Notes: generated by a model not told the origin, from the letters alone. Shown: positions 34,485 through 44,537, counted from the first letter of the stretch. The stretch: 64,000 nt of DNA from HLUCCA09 sp965277275 (GCA_965277275.1 CBDICG010000001.1:372001-436000), one strand, 5' to 3'. Program-made: numbers and translations.

Positions 34485-34525
34485 GGTAATGTCTCGGATC
34501 GTATTTGGGGCGGGCATAGCCCGGT

Positions 34526-35335
34526 TCAGACGGGATCGAAAGCGATCCGTCGTCGCAAGAACTGGGTCGCACGGTCTGAGACCTTGCGTGAATCGCCGGT
34601 CGTCAAAAAGGCTCCCTGCCCACGGCCGAGCATATTTGGGTGCCGCGCGAGGTAGTCGGCGAGGCTCTCGGCAACGAGGTTTGCTTGCGAGTAGACGGTC
34701 ACGTCGGCCCCAAGCGCATCCTGAAAGACCGTTTCCATAAGCGGGTAATGCGTACACCCGAGGATCGCCGCCTCGGGGCTCGGCATTTTCCGCTTCAATG
34801 CATCCACATGCGAGCGGACGAGCGCTTCGGCGAGGATCATGTCCCCGTCTTCGATGGCATCGACAACGCCGCCACAGGCTTGCGCCTCCACGTCGACGCC
34901 AATTGCCCGAAATGCGAGCTCACGCTGAAAGGCGCGGCTGGCGACCGTCGCCGGAGTTGCGAAGAGCGCCACGTGCTTCACCGCGACCTCGCGCGGGGGG
35001 GAATTGTCGCCCCACCGACGCTCTGTCAGCGCCTCGATCAGTGGTACGAACACGCCGAGCACGCGCTTGTCGCTTGGCAGCCAGGCTTCCTGCATCCGGC
35101 GCAACGCTGCGGCGGATGCCGTGTTGCACGCGAGAATCACCAGGTCGCAGCCCGCTTCCCACAGCCGTTCCACACCCCGGCAGGTCAGGTCGTAGACGCT
35201 GTCCGCCTCGCGCACACCATAGGGAGCATGCGCATTGTCGCCGTAATAGACGAATGGCACGTCCGGCAGCCGGCGCTGCGCGGCTTCAAGGACGGTCAAT
35301 CCCCCAAGGCCTGAATCGAAAACTCCAACCGCCAT
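34526..35335 (-). CDS. murI: Glutamate racemase
   Basis: 269 residues. It makes D-glutamate for peptidoglycan. The two catalytic cysteines are Cys70 in LACNTASAA and Cys194 in LGCTHYPLM, and the N-terminal FDSGLGGLTV and YYGDNAHAPYG blocks are diagnostic. The ATG shares one base with the stop of the acyltransferase gene upstream (TGATG), so translation is coupled. The downstream argC gene follows after 41 bp. Confidence 0.95.
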   Translation of the reverse strand: MAVGVFDSGLGGLTVLEAAQRRLPDVPFVYYGDNAHAPYGVREADSVYDLTCRGVERLWEAGCDLVILACNTASAAALRRMQEAWLPSDKRVLGVFVPLIEALTERRWGDNSPPREVAVKHVALFATPATVASRAFQRELAFRAIGVDVEAQACGGVVDAIEDGDMILAEALVRSHVDALKRKMPSPEAAILGCTHYPLMETVFQDALGADVTVYSQANLVAESLADYLARHPNMLGRGQGAFLTTGDSRKVSDRATQFLRRRIAFDPV

Positions 35336-36228
35336 CAGTAAATGCGGCCCTTCTCCGTTCTGTATCGCTCCTCGAACTCGAAACCAAACTCGGCCGGGTT
35401 CAGAGGCTTTGGGGAAAGCGCATAGGTCTGCGCGCGCAAGAAGTCCATCATTGCCTTGGGATCGCGCGCATGCGGCACCAGTCGCTCGCGCGGGATCGGG
35501 TTGCCGATCACGAGCCGGACAGGCTCATCCACACGCGCCTTGAACTCCTTGATGAGCAACGCCATGCGCAACGTCACGTGCAGGTGACTCGCAAGCTGGA
35601 AGAGACGGCTGTTGTGCCCCTCGAAGAAGATGGGCAGCACCGTTGCATTGCTCTTGGAGACCATCTTTCCGGTAAAGCTGCGCCAGCCGGGATCCATCGG
35701 CCTGCCGAAAGGCCGTGCCGCCGTGGCGACCGTCCCACCGGGGAAGATCCCGATTGCCCCACCGTCCCCCAGATAGCGCAGGCACGCGTTGCGCGTTTCG
35801 ATGTTCTGGCGCACTGCATCCTTTGTCCCGTCAAAGGAAACAGGCAAGACGACCCTGTTCAGTTCCTCGGCGCGCCGAAAGACGGAGTTGGCGAGGATGC
35901 GGAAATCCCCCCGCGTCGTGGCGAGGATGTGACCCATGATCAGCCCGTCGAGAATGCCGTAGGGATGATTGGCAATCATCACAAGCGGGCCTTCCTGTGG
36001 GATATTGTCGAGCGAGCCGGCCACGACATCAAGGCTCAGCCCGTAGCGCGCCACCATCACGTCCCAGAAGTCCCGCCCGGCGGCGACCTCCTCCGCATAA
36101 CCGTCCGCCCGCTTGATGAGGCCGAGCCGCCCTGTTGCGTTTTCCAGAACGCGGATCAGGGCGCGGCCAGAGCGCGATTGCACGCTCGTGGCATAGCTGA
36201 TGTCTCGGGCAACGTGGCGGCTGGTCAT
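35335..36228 (-). CDS. Lysophospholipid acyltransferase family protein
   Basis: 297 residues of the PlsC-like acyltransferase fold. The catalytic block is IANHPYGILDG (His88 and Asp94), in the HPxGxxD form found in hemolysin-like and ornithine-lipid-type acyltransferases. The second substrate-binding block is GIFPGGTVATAA, and LPIFFEGHNS is the third. The acyl acceptor is unknown. There is no clear signal peptide; it is probably a peripheral inner-membrane enzyme. It lies 94 bp after the indolepyruvate oxidoreductase gene and is coupled to murI by a one-base stop/start overlap. Confidence 0.85.
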   Translation of the reverse strand: MTSRHVARDISYATSVQSRSGRALIRVLENATGRLGLIKRADGYAEEVAAGRDFWDVMVARYGLSLDVVAGSLDNIPQEGPLVMIANHPYGILDGLIMGHILATTRGDFRILANSVFRRAEELNRVVLPVSFDGTKDAVRQNIETRNACLRYLGDGGAIGIFPGGTVATAARPFGRPMDPGWRSFTGKMVSKSNATVLPIFFEGHNSRLFQLASHLHVTLRMALLIKEFKARVDEPVRLVIGNPIPRERLVPHARDPKAMMDFLRAQTYALSPKPLNPAEFGFEFEERYRTEKGRIY

Positions 36229-36322
36229 GATGGCTGGTCAGTCGTCCTGCGTGATGGGATGGGCATAGCTGGAGCCTCCGCCTCTTGCCAGAAAAGATGG
36301 TGGCGATGCGACGATCCAACGA

Positions 36323-39300
36323 TCACTCCGCCGCGACCTTCTCGTTTGTCCCGTTGGAAGACGCGGAGCGCCCTCCGCGGATCTGGGCGAGAAGCGATTT
36401 GCGACGCGGTTCGGCAGCGGCTGCCGCGGACTCCTTGACGGGCCCGAACCCTCTGATTTCAAGCGGCAACTCTGCAAGTTCAAGGATGGCCGCCCGGGTG
36501 GCTGGTGAGAGGAGCCCAAGCGCCTCGACCATGTCCGCCTCGTATTGCGCAATGAGCTGGCGCTCCATTCTGCGCTCGGCGGAATAGCCGAAGACGTCGA
36601 AGGGCGTGCCACGCAAAGCCTTCATGCGCGCCAACACCCCAAAGGCGGGTGCGGCCCAGCCTCCGATCTTCAACTTCTTCGGGCGTCCGTCCGGCCCGGT
36701 GCGTGCCAGAAGCGGCGGGGCCAGATGATAACTCAGCTTGTACGTGCCGGAGAACCGTTGCGATGCCTTCTCGCGGGCCGTGCTCAGGTGCCGCGCGACT
36801 TCGTACTCGTCCTTGTAGCTCAGCAGCTTGTGATAGCCGCGCGCAATTGCCCGGCGCATCTCGTCATCGGGGGCGCGGTCGACGAGGGTCCGAAACCGCT
36901 TGGTCAAACGCGCGGATTGATACTGCGTGAGGTGCTCTTCGAGGGTGCGCAATTCTTCGTCCAAGTCGTCCATGTCGTCCGACGGACGCTCACCGCGATC
37001 GCCCTCGGGGAAAGCCTCTGGATTCAGCGCCAGCACGCGCCCCAACTCGAACGCCTGCTTGTTGTTGGCAACGTCAGCGTCGTTCAGCTCGATGGCGCGC
37101 TGGATGGCGGCGTGTCCAATCGGGAGAAGCCCCTTTTGCCACGCCGCACCGGTCAGGACCATGTTGGCGTATATGGCCGACCCCAGAAGCCGGGCGGAGA
37201 GCTGGGATGCCTCGATCAGCGTCACCCCACCTCCGGCCGCTTTCTCAAGTTGCTCGGTCATCGCGGTGCCGGGAAGTGTAAATTCCCGATTGCGGGCGAA
37301 GTCGCCCGGCAAGACTTCCTGTCGCGACACGACCGCGTGGGTCCGTGCGCTCATGAGCGAGCGGGTCGCTTCTGTCGCGGTTGTCACAAGGTCCCCGCCG
37401 ATTACCACATCTGCCTGCCCGCTTGAGACGCGGATGGCGGTGATGTCCTCTGGCGCGCCCGCGATACGGCAATGGACCGAAACGGAGCCGCCCTTTTGCG
37501 CCAGACCCGCCATCTCGATCAGGCCCGTGCCCTTGCCCTCGAGTCGCGCGGCCATAGCGAGAATGCCCCCGATCGTAACGGCGCCCGTTCCGCCGATGCC
37601 GGTCACCACGATGTTGCATGTCCCGTTGATCGGGGGGAGGTGAGGCTCGATTTCGCACGATATGTCAGCGTCTTGCTGAACGGCCTTGCGTGGCGTGGCG
37701 CCATCGACAGTGATGAACGAGGGGCAAAACCCGCGCAGGCAGCTGTGATCTGCGTTGCAGGAGGATTGATCGATCTCACGCTTGCGGCCCAAAGGCGTGT
37801 CGAGCGGCAGGATGGCGACGCAATTCGACTGCACTCCACAATCCCCGCATCCCTCGCAAACATCCGGATCGATGAAGACACGCGTCTTGATCGCCGGGAA
37901 GGTGCCGCGCCGTCGCCGACGCCGCTTCTCCGCTGCGCATGTCTGAACATGAACGAGGGCTGTCACGCCCTTGATACGGCTGAGTTCTTCCTGAACGGAT
38001 ACGATGTCTCTGCGATGGTGCAGCGTGGCCCCGCGCGGAAAGGTCAACTGATCGACGCCTTCCGCACCGTCATGGGTGACGCAAACCCGCTTGACCCCCA
38101 TCGACAGCAACTCCGCGACAAGACCCTCTGGGCTCATATTGCCGTCATTGGATTGTCCGCCGGTGAGCGCAACAGCATCGTTATAGAGGATCTTGTAGGT
38201 CATGTTCACGCCAGACGCGACAGCGCCCCGGACAGCCATCATGCCGGAGTGATTATAGGTGCCGTCTCCCATGTTCTGGAAAACATGGGGCTTTGTTGAA
38301 AAAGGCGCCTCGCCGATCCAGTTCGCCCCTTCTGCCCCCATTTGGGTGTAGCCTTCGGTGCCACGATCCATCCAGAGCGCCATCGTGTGGCATCCGATCC
38401 CGCCGCCAGCGCGCTCGCCGTCCGGCAGTTGCACGGAGGTGTTGTGCGGGCAGCCCGCGCAGAACCACGGCCGGCGCGCGAGCAGTGTTTCGCCCCCACG
38501 CGTCGGCGTGCCAAGCACCTCAAGCCGCTTTGACAATTCCTCGCCACCGATCCCTTCCGACAGAAGAATCGCACCGACGCGCTCGGCAACCATCGAGGGG
38601 TCCAGTGGGCCGTAGGACGGAAAGAGCGTGCGCCCGGCTTCCCCGCGCTCTCCCCACAGCCGAAGTTGCCTTCCCCAGAGCGCCTGCGCCAGTTGCGGCT
38701 CGATGACCTTGCGCTTCTCTTCGACGACCAGAACCAGATCGAGGCCTTCCGCCCAGTCCCGAACGCCTGATTCCTCGAGCGGCCAGATCTGCCCGACCTT
38801 CCAGGTCGTGAGGCCGATTTCCTCGGCCTTCGCGGGGGTTATGCCCAAAATCTCAAGGGCAGCGTTGGTGTCGCTCCATGCCTTGCCAGCAGCAACGATC
38901 CCGATCCGCGCCCCGGGACGCCCTACCCCGCGCCGATCGATCCCGTTGGCCTGGGCAAAGGCGCGCGCGGCCGGCCATTTCCATGCCACGAGCCGCTCCT
39001 CCTGGGGCACCCAATTGTCTGCAAGCCGGATCGACAGACCATCCGGGGGCATCGGGATATCCGGTACCGTCCAGGATGTGCGAAACGGATCTCCATCGAC
39101 AACGGCGGTGCTTTCCACGGTGTCCTTGACCGCCTTCATCCCGGCCCACAGCCCGGAAAACCGCGACATGGCAAAGCCATAAATCCCGAAATCGAGGATA
39201 TCCTGCACCCCTGCCGGATACAGCACGGGGATTCCGGCATCGATCATGGCAAGATCGGACTGGTGACACGTGGTGGAGCTTTCGCCGGTATGGTCATCGC

Positions 39301-39733
39301 CTGCGACCATCAGCACGCCACCCCTCGGGGCAGTCCCCGCGAGGTTGGCGTGGCGCAGGGCATCCCCAGAGCGATCCACCCCCGGCCCCTTTCCATACCA
39401 GAGCCCAAAGACCCCCTCGACGCGCCCCTCACCGCGCAACGCAGCGGATTGCGCTCCCATCAGAGCGGTTGCGGCGAGATCCTCGTTGAGCGCTGGCTGG
39501 AAGGTCACATCCGCGTCCGCAAGGCGCCCGGTCGCCCGCTCCATCGCCATGTCCAGCCCGCCGAGGGGAGATCCACGGTATCCCGTCACGTAGCCCGCCG
39601 TACGCCAGCCCGCGGCACGATCCCGTTCGGCTTGCATCAGCACCAACCGCACCAACGCCTGCACGCCGCTGATCAACACCGGCGACTTTTTGAGATCGAA
39701 ACGGTCTGCAAGCGATACGTCGTGTTGTGCCAT
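36323..39733 (-). CDS. Indolepyruvate ferredoxin oxidoreductase family protein (fused subunits)
   Basis: 1136 residues from the ATG at 39733, with GGGAG seven bases upstream. It combines the subunits that oxidatively decarboxylate aryl or branched 2-oxoacids to acyl-CoA, passing electrons to ferredoxin. The N-terminal pyruvate-ferredoxin-type domain has GYRGSPLGGLD and GDDHTGESSTT. The thiamine-diphosphate domain has FCAGCPHNTS and MGDGTYNHSG. An iron-sulfur segment follows (DPDVCEGCGDCGVQSNC), then the gamma-type domain with GIGGTGAVTIGGILAMAA. This fused 1100+ residue form is widespread in aerobic alphaproteobacteria. The true substrate is unproven. Divergent from the LysR gene, which may regulate it. 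Confidence 0.92.
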   Translation of the reverse strand: MAQHDVSLADRFDLKKSPVLISGVQALVRLVLMQAERDRAAGWRTAGYVTGYRGSPLGGLDMAMERATGRLADADVTFQPALNEDLAATALMGAQSAALRGEGRVEGVFGLWYGKGPGVDRSGDALRHANLAGTAPRGGVLMVAGDDHTGESSTTCHQSDLAMIDAGIPVLYPAGVQDILDFGIYGFAMSRFSGLWAGMKAVKDTVESTAVVDGDPFRTSWTVPDIPMPPDGLSIRLADNWVPQEERLVAWKWPAARAFAQANGIDRRGVGRPGARIGIVAAGKAWSDTNAALEILGITPAKAEEIGLTTWKVGQIWPLEESGVRDWAEGLDLVLVVEEKRKVIEPQLAQALWGRQLRLWGERGEAGRTLFPSYGPLDPSMVAERVGAILLSEGIGGEELSKRLEVLGTPTRGGETLLARRPWFCAGCPHNTSVQLPDGERAGGGIGCHTMALWMDRGTEGYTQMGAEGANWIGEAPFSTKPHVFQNMGDGTYNHSGMMAVRGAVASGVNMTYKILYNDAVALTGGQSNDGNMSPEGLVAELLSMGVKRVCVTHDGAEGVDQLTFPRGATLHHRRDIVSVQEELSRIKGVTALVHVQTCAAEKRRRRRRGTFPAIKTRVFIDPDVCEGCGDCGVQSNCVAILPLDTPLGRKREIDQSSCNADHSCLRGFCPSFITVDGATPRKAVQQDADISCEIEPHLPPINGTCNIVVTGIGGTGAVTIGGILAMAARLEGKGTGLIEMAGLAQKGGSVSVHCRIAGAPEDITAIRVSSGQADVVIGGDLVTTATEATRSLMSARTHAVVSRQEVLPGDFARNREFTLPGTAMTEQLEKAAGGGVTLIEASQLSARLLGSAIYANMVLTGAAWQKGLLPIGHAAIQRAIELNDADVANNKQAFELGRVLALNPEAFPEGDRGERPSDDMDDLDEELRTLEEHLTQYQSARLTKRFRTLVDRAPDDEMRRAIARGYHKLLSYKDEYEVARHLSTAREKASQRFSGTYKLSYHLAPPLLARTGPDGRPKKLKIGGWAAPAFGVLARMKALRGTPFDVFGYSAERRMERQLIAQYEADMVEALGLLSPATRAAILELAELPLEIRGFGPVKESAAAAAEPRRKSLLAQIRGGRSASSNGTNEKVAAE

Positions 39734-39893
39734 ACACATCTCCCTAGCGCGCACATAGGGCAAGAACTCGACGACGGAAGTCAAACACCCGCCAAATCGA
39801 GACACGCTCTAGCGTTGCCAGCACGCGCCCACCATGTCAGAGAAACGAGGACGTTTGGCGCTAACACCGGGCGCAAGCACATGAGAGACACCG

Positions 39894-40802
39894 ATGGACT
39901 GGGATAAGCTTCGCATTTTTCACGCCGTCGCCGATGCAGGCTCGCTGACCCACGCGGGCGAGCAATTGCACCTGTCGCAATCCGCTGTCTCGCGTCAGAT
40001 CCGGTCCCTTGAGGAGATGCTCAACACAACCCTCTTTCACCGCCATGCGCGTGGACTGATCCTGACAGAGCAGGGCGAACTGCTCTTCGATGCCACGCGG
40101 GCCATGCGAAAGCGCCTCGACGCCGCCGCCGCACGAATCCGTGACAGCGAGGAAGAAGTGTTTGGCGAACTGCGCGTCACAACGACCATCGGCTTTGGCA
40201 CGATGTGGCTCGCGCCGCGCCTGACAACACTCTACGAGCTCTATCCTCAGCTCAACATCGACCTGATGCTCGAAGAGCGCGTGCTGGATCTACCGATGCG
40301 CGAAGCGGATGTCGCGATCCGCATGAAAGAGCCGAGCCAGGCAGATCTCATTCGCAAGAAACTCATGACCGTTCGGATGCGGCTCTACGCCTCTCCGGAC
40401 TATCTCGCCCGCGCAGGTGAGCCAAAGGATACACGCGATCTCTCGGCGCATCGGCTCATTTGCCAGGCGCCAGGTGTCACGCAGGTGGCGGCGGGCGCTC
40501 AACTTGTGCAATGGATTCTAACTCGCGAAATCCCGTCTAGGTTGACTGTCAACAACTATTTCGGCGTCCTACAAGGCGTCATCAACGGCTTGGGGATCGG
40601 CGTCCTTCCCGACTACATCGTGGACAACGCCCCAGAGATCGTCCGCGTGCTGCCGGAGATCGAGAGCAACGAGGTGCCCGTCTTCCTCGCGTATCCCGAA
40701 GAACTTCGACAATCCAAAAGGATCGCCGCGTTTCGCGACTTTGTGGTTGCCGAAATCCAGGAGCACAGGCGCAAGCTTGCCCCGGCCAGAGCCAGCGGCT
40801 GA
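39894..40802 (+). CDS. LysR family transcriptional regulator
   Basis: 302 residues. The N-terminal winged helix (MDWDKLRIFHAVADAG, LHLSQSAVSRQIRSLEEMLNTTLFHR) is a standard LysR DNA-binding domain, and the remainder is the co-inducer domain (LRVTTTIGFGTMWLAPRL onwards; ADVAIRM, VNNYFGVLQGVINGLGIGVLP). It is divergent from the indolepyruvate oxidoreductase gene across 160 bp, the classic LysR layout, so that gene is the likeliest target. The effector cannot be inferred. Confidence 0.92.
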   Translation: MDWDKLRIFHAVADAGSLTHAGEQLHLSQSAVSRQIRSLEEMLNTTLFHRHARGLILTEQGELLFDATRAMRKRLDAAAARIRDSEEEVFGELRVTTTIGFGTMWLAPRLTTLYELYPQLNIDLMLEERVLDLPMREADVAIRMKEPSQADLIRKKLMTVRMRLYASPDYLARAGEPKDTRDLSAHRLICQAPGVTQVAAGAQLVQWILTREIPSRLTVNNYFGVLQGVINGLGIGVLPDYIVDNAPEIVRVLPEIESNEVPVFLAYPEELRQSKRIAAFRDFVVAEIQEHRRKLAPARASG

Positions 40803-40913
40803 GGCGTTGCAGGCCTGCCCGGAAGAGTCACCATTGCGCCACAGGCAAAGCGGCCATGCACAATCACACAGGCCTTGTGGCTTGCGCGAAGACCGCCTGT
40901 GCCGCATATCTAA

Positions 40914-40986
40914 TCCAACAGCGATCGATGATCGTTGTTAACCTCCCTGTTGGACTTGGGCCGAGATCCGTCTCGGCCTTTTTTTT
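40914..40986 (+). ncRNA. Candidate small RNA with anti-Shine-Dalgarno loop and intrinsic terminator
   Basis: Between lysR and purL, TCCAACAG (40914-40921) pairs perfectly with CTGTTGGA (40947-40954). Inside is a small hairpin CGATC-GAT-GATCG (40922-40934) and an unpaired stretch containing CCTCC (40942-40946), which is complementary to ribosome binding sites. A strong intrinsic terminator follows at 40959-40986. This is the layout of a small regulatory RNA; Rhodobacterales 'cuckoo' RNAs also expose CCUCC loops. The 5' end is not defined and it could instead be a leader or the 3' tail of lysR mRNA. Confidence 0.4.
40959..40986 (+). terminator. Rho-independent terminator upstream of purL
   Basis: GGCCGAGA (40959-40966), loop TCCG, TCTCGGCC (40971-40978), then eight T residues. 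It lies 156 bp after the lysR stop and 94 bp before the purL start, so it ends lysR or a separate short RNA rather than purL. Confidence 0.93.
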
Positions 40987-41079
40987 GTGCGCACGCCATC
41001 TACTCGGACCCCGTGATGCGCCTGCCCTTTTCCTTCGCCCCGCACTCGCCTATAGCCCCGGACGCAGTGGGGAGTGCCG

Positions 41080-43275
41080 ATGCCGACATCAGAAACCGCC
41101 TATGCGTCAGACGTCACCGCTCAGTTGGTTGCCGATCATGGCATTTCGCAGAGCGAGTACTCGGAAATCCTGCGGATCCTCAATCGCCCGCCCAACCTGA
41201 CAGAGCTCGGGATTTTCTCGGCGATGTGGAACGAGCATTGTTCCTACAAGTCATCCAAGCGCTGGCTCCGCACGCTTCCGACCGAGGGCGATCACGTCAT
41301 TTGCGGCCCGGGTGAGAATGCGGGCATTGTTGCTATCGGGCCGGACGCAGAGGGCAATCCGCTCGCCTGCGTCTTCAAGATGGAAAGCCACAACCACCCC
41401 TCCTACATCGAGCCCTACCAGGGCGCCGCTACCGGCGTCGGTGGCATCCTGCGCGATGTCTTCACCATGGGCGCTCGGCCCATCGCCGCGATGAATGCGC
41501 TGAGTTTCGGCGAACCCGATCACCCTCGGACAAGATCCCTCGTTGGCGGCGTCGTGGCCGGCATCGGTGGCTACGGCAATGCCTTCGGTGTTCCGACCGT
41601 TGGCGGCGAAACGCGGTTTCACCCGGCCTACAACGGCAATTGTCTCGTCAACGCGTTTGCTGCGGGCATCGCACGGGCCGATAAGATCTTCTACTCGGCT
41701 GCGAGCGGCGTCGGTATGCCGGTCGTCTACCTTGGCGCCAAAACGGGTCGTGACGGCGTCGGCGGCGCCACCATGGCCTCCGCCGAGTTCGACGACACGA
41801 TCGAGGAAAAGCGCCCGACCGTGCAGGTCGGCGACCCGTTCACCGAAAAGCGCCTGATGGAAGCCTGCCTCGAACTGATGGACACGGGCGCCGTGATCTC
41901 GATCCAGGATATGGGCGCGGCCGGTCTGACCTGCTCGGCCGTGGAAATGGGAGACAAGGGCGGCCTCGGCATTCGTCTCGACCTCGACAAGGTCCCGACG
42001 CGCGAACCACGCATGACAGCTTACGAGATGATGCTCTCCGAGAGCCAGGAACGCATGCTCATGGTCCTGCGCCCCGACAAGGAGGATGTCGCCCGCGCAA
42101 TCTTCGAGAAGTGGGATCTCGACTTTGCCATCGTCGGCGAAACCCTTCCGGAAGATCGCTTCGTCATTGCGCACAACGGCGCTATCGAGGCCGATCTGCC
42201 ACTCGCCGCCCTCTCTGGGAACGCACCGGAATACGACAGGCCGTGGGTGGAGACAGCCCCTGCCCCGGAGCTCGACCCTGTACCGGACCTTGACCCGATC
42301 GATGCCTTGAAAATCCTTCTGGCGTCGCCTTCCCATGCCCACAAGGCGTGGATTTGGGAGCAATACGATAGCCAGGTCATGGCCGACACGGTGCGCGCGC
42401 CCGGCCTCGGCGCGGGTGTTGTCCGCATCCATGGCACGCAGCGCGCTCTGGCGTTCACATCCGACGTGACACCCCGCTATGTCGAAGCAAACCCGTTCGA
42501 AGGCGGCAAGCAGGCCGTAGCAGAGGCCTATCGCAATCTCACGGCCCTCGGCGCACGTGCGCTCGCGGTGACCGACAATCTCAACTTCGGCAATCCGGAG
42601 AAACCCGAGATTATGGGGCAACTCGTCGGGGCGATCAAAGGCATCGGCGCAGCGTGCAGCGCCCTTGGGACGCCTGTCGTCTCCGGCAACGTGTCGCTCT
42701 ACAACGAAACAGATGGCGCACCGATCCTGCCCACTCCGACCATTGGCGCGGTCGGCTTGATCGACGACCTTGATCACATGATCAGCCGCCCCGCTCGGGA
42801 CGGGCATGTCGCCTTGGTGCTGGGAGAAAGCAACGGCCACCTGGGGCGCTCCGCAATCCTCGCGGATGTCTTCAATCGCACGGACGGTGACGCCCCTCCC
42901 GTCGACCTCGCCGCTGAGAAGGCACACGGGGAGTTCATACTTGCGAATGTCGAGTGGATCGACGCCTGCACCGATATCTCGGATGGCGGACTTGCTCTCG
43001 CCGCCTTCGAAATGGCCGATGCGGCGGGTGTTGGGGTCATCCTTGATGCGTCCGACACCCCGACGCTCTTCGGCGAGGATCAAGGTCGTTACCTGATCGC
43101 CTGCTCGTTCGACAAGGCAGAGGCGCTGATGGTGGCCGCCGCGCAGGCGGGCGTGCCGCTAACGAGCGTTGGCCGGTTTGGTGGGTCGTCTGTGCGCATG
43201 GGCGGCTCGGAGGCGCCCTTGGAAGAGCTTTCAGCCCTCTGGCGCGAGGCGCTCCCCGCCTTCATGGCCGGGTAA
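41080..43275 (+). CDS. purL: Phosphoribosylformylglycinamidine synthase subunit PurL
   Basis: 731 residues from the ATG at 41080, six bases after GGGGAG; a GTG at 41074 lies within that site. PurL makes FGAM from FGAR in purine synthesis with PurQ and PurS (this is the small-type PurL without a fused amidotransferase). Diagnostic blocks: WNEHCSYKSSKRWL, FKMESHNHPSYIEPYQGAATGVGGILRD (of which the SHNHPS His is catalytic), TVGGETRFH and GNVSLYNET. Its stop overlaps the rRNA methyltransferase start by one base. Confidence 0.96.
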   Translation: MPTSETAYASDVTAQLVADHGISQSEYSEILRILNRPPNLTELGIFSAMWNEHCSYKSSKRWLRTLPTEGDHVICGPGENAGIVAIGPDAEGNPLACVFKMESHNHPSYIEPYQGAATGVGGILRDVFTMGARPIAAMNALSFGEPDHPRTRSLVGGVVAGIGGYGNAFGVPTVGGETRFHPAYNGNCLVNAFAAGIARADKIFYSAASGVGMPVVYLGAKTGRDGVGGATMASAEFDDTIEEKRPTVQVGDPFTEKRLMEACLELMDTGAVISIQDMGAAGLTCSAVEMGDKGGLGIRLDLDKVPTREPRMTAYEMMLSESQERMLMVLRPDKEDVARAIFEKWDLDFAIVGETLPEDRFVIAHNGAIEADLPLAALSGNAPEYDRPWVETAPAPELDPVPDLDPIDALKILLASPSHAHKAWIWEQYDSQVMADTVRAPGLGAGVVRIHGTQRALAFTSDVTPRYVEANPFEGGKQAVAEAYRNLTALGARALAVTDNLNFGNPEKPEIMGQLVGAIKGIGAACSALGTPVVSGNVSLYNETDGAPILPTPTIGAVGLIDDLDHMISRPARDGHVALVLGESNGHLGRSAILADVFNRTDGDAPPVDLAAEKAHGEFILANVEWIDACTDISDGGLALAAFEMADAAGVGVILDASDTPTLFGEDQGRYLIACSFDKAEALMVAAAQAGVPLTSVGRFGGSSVRMGGSEAPLEELSALWREALPAFMAG

Positions 43276-44405
43276 TGCCCGACACAGCATCCTCGGCACC
43301 GCCCTCCTTCGAGCTCTTCCTGACCGCGCCCCCGGGCCTGGAGCCTTACCTCTGCGAGGAAGCGCACTCCTTGGGCTACCCCGATGCAGAAGTGCTGCCC
43401 GGCGGCGTGATGCTGAAAGGCACGTGGCAAGACATCTGGCGGCTGAACGTCAGCCTCCGGGGTGCCACGCGTGTTCTGGCCCGCTTTGCCGCGTTTCGCG
43501 CGCCCCATCTCGCGCAACTGGACAAGCGCGCGCGGCGCGTGCCGTGGTCCGACATCCTGCGCCCGGATGTCCCGGTCAGGGTCGAGGCCAGTTGCACGCG
43601 ATCCCGCATCTATCACGACCGCGCCGCGGCCCAACGCATCGAGCGGGCCCTGCACGAGGAACTCGGCGTCGAGATCTCCGCCGACGCTCCCTTGCGTCTC
43701 ATGGCCCGCATCGAGGACGACCTTTGCACGCTGTCCCTCGATACCTCCGGCGCCCCGCTGCACCAACGCGGAACCAAACAGGCCGTCGGAAAGGCGCCCT
43801 TGCGCGAGAGCCTCGCGGCGCTCCTGCTGCGCGCGGCCGCGTTTGATCCTGCAGAAACAGTTGTTGATCCGATGTGTGGGTCGGGGACGATCCCGCTCGA
43901 AGCCGCTGGGATCGCATCCGGACGGTTGCCCGGGATTGATCGGGAGTACGCCTTCATGCGGCTGCCGTCGTTCGATGATGGCGAATGGCAACGCCTTCTC
44001 GCCACGCCACCGACCTGGCAAGGCGCAGGGAAGAGTTGGGGCTACGACCGCGACCAGGGTGCGATCGCCGCAGCCACTGCCAATGCCATGCGCGCGGGGC
44101 TTGACGGTTGCACCACCTTCGTCCGCCAGCCTGTATCCGCGCTGCGCCCTCCCACGGAAGAGCCTGGCCTGGTGATGACAAATCCGCCCTACGGCGCGCG
44201 CATCGGCAACAAGAACGCCCTGAGATCGCTCTACTTCTCCTTCGGAGACACGCTGATGCGCCACTTTTCGGGGTGGCGGGTTGCCTTCATCACGAGCGAG
44301 CCATCGCTCGCGCGTGCAACCGGCCTGCCGCTGCTTCCGAACGGCCCTCCCATCCCCCACGGTGGCCTGAAGATCCGGCTCTACCAAACCGGTCGATTGC
44401 CATAG
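43275..44405 (+). CDS. THUMP-domain class I RNA methyltransferase (RlmL/YpsC-like)
   Basis: 376 residues. An N-terminal ferredoxin-like/THUMP region (ELFLTAPPGLEPYLCEEA, then VRVEASCTRSRIYH) precedes an N6/N2-type methyltransferase domain with DPMCGSGTIPLEAA and the catalytic MTNPPYGARI. This is the pattern of RlmL/YpsC proteins, which methylate guanine N2 in 23S rRNA; the exact base is inferred only. Its start shares one base with the purL stop (TAATG). Convergent with the DUF6456 gene. Confidence 0.9.
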   Translation: MPDTASSAPPSFELFLTAPPGLEPYLCEEAHSLGYPDAEVLPGGVMLKGTWQDIWRLNVSLRGATRVLARFAAFRAPHLAQLDKRARRVPWSDILRPDVPVRVEASCTRSRIYHDRAAAQRIERALHEELGVEISADAPLRLMARIEDDLCTLSLDTSGAPLHQRGTKQAVGKAPLRESLAALLLRAAAFDPAETVVDPMCGSGTIPLEAAGIASGRLPGIDREYAFMRLPSFDDGEWQRLLATPPTWQGAGKSWGYDRDQGAIAAATANAMRAGLDGCTTFVRQPVSALRPPTEEPGLVMTNPPYGARIGNKNALRSLYFSFGDTLMRHFSGWRVAFITSEPSLARATGLPLLPNGPPIPHGGLKIRLYQTGRLP

Positions 44406-44537
44406 CTCCTGAAATGAGCGCACGGTAAGTGCCCGAGCGGCTTGAAGGAGGTCGACCGGGAGATACGAGAGCGGTCTCACATATGACGTGCGCAAAGGTG
44501 TGCCCGGTCCGAAGCCAGCCGATTGAGCCGCGGCGCA

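Noticed and set aside
41251..43083. Minus-strand open frame of about 610 codons
   Set aside because: Antisense to purL; His/Arg/Asp-rich shadow translation.
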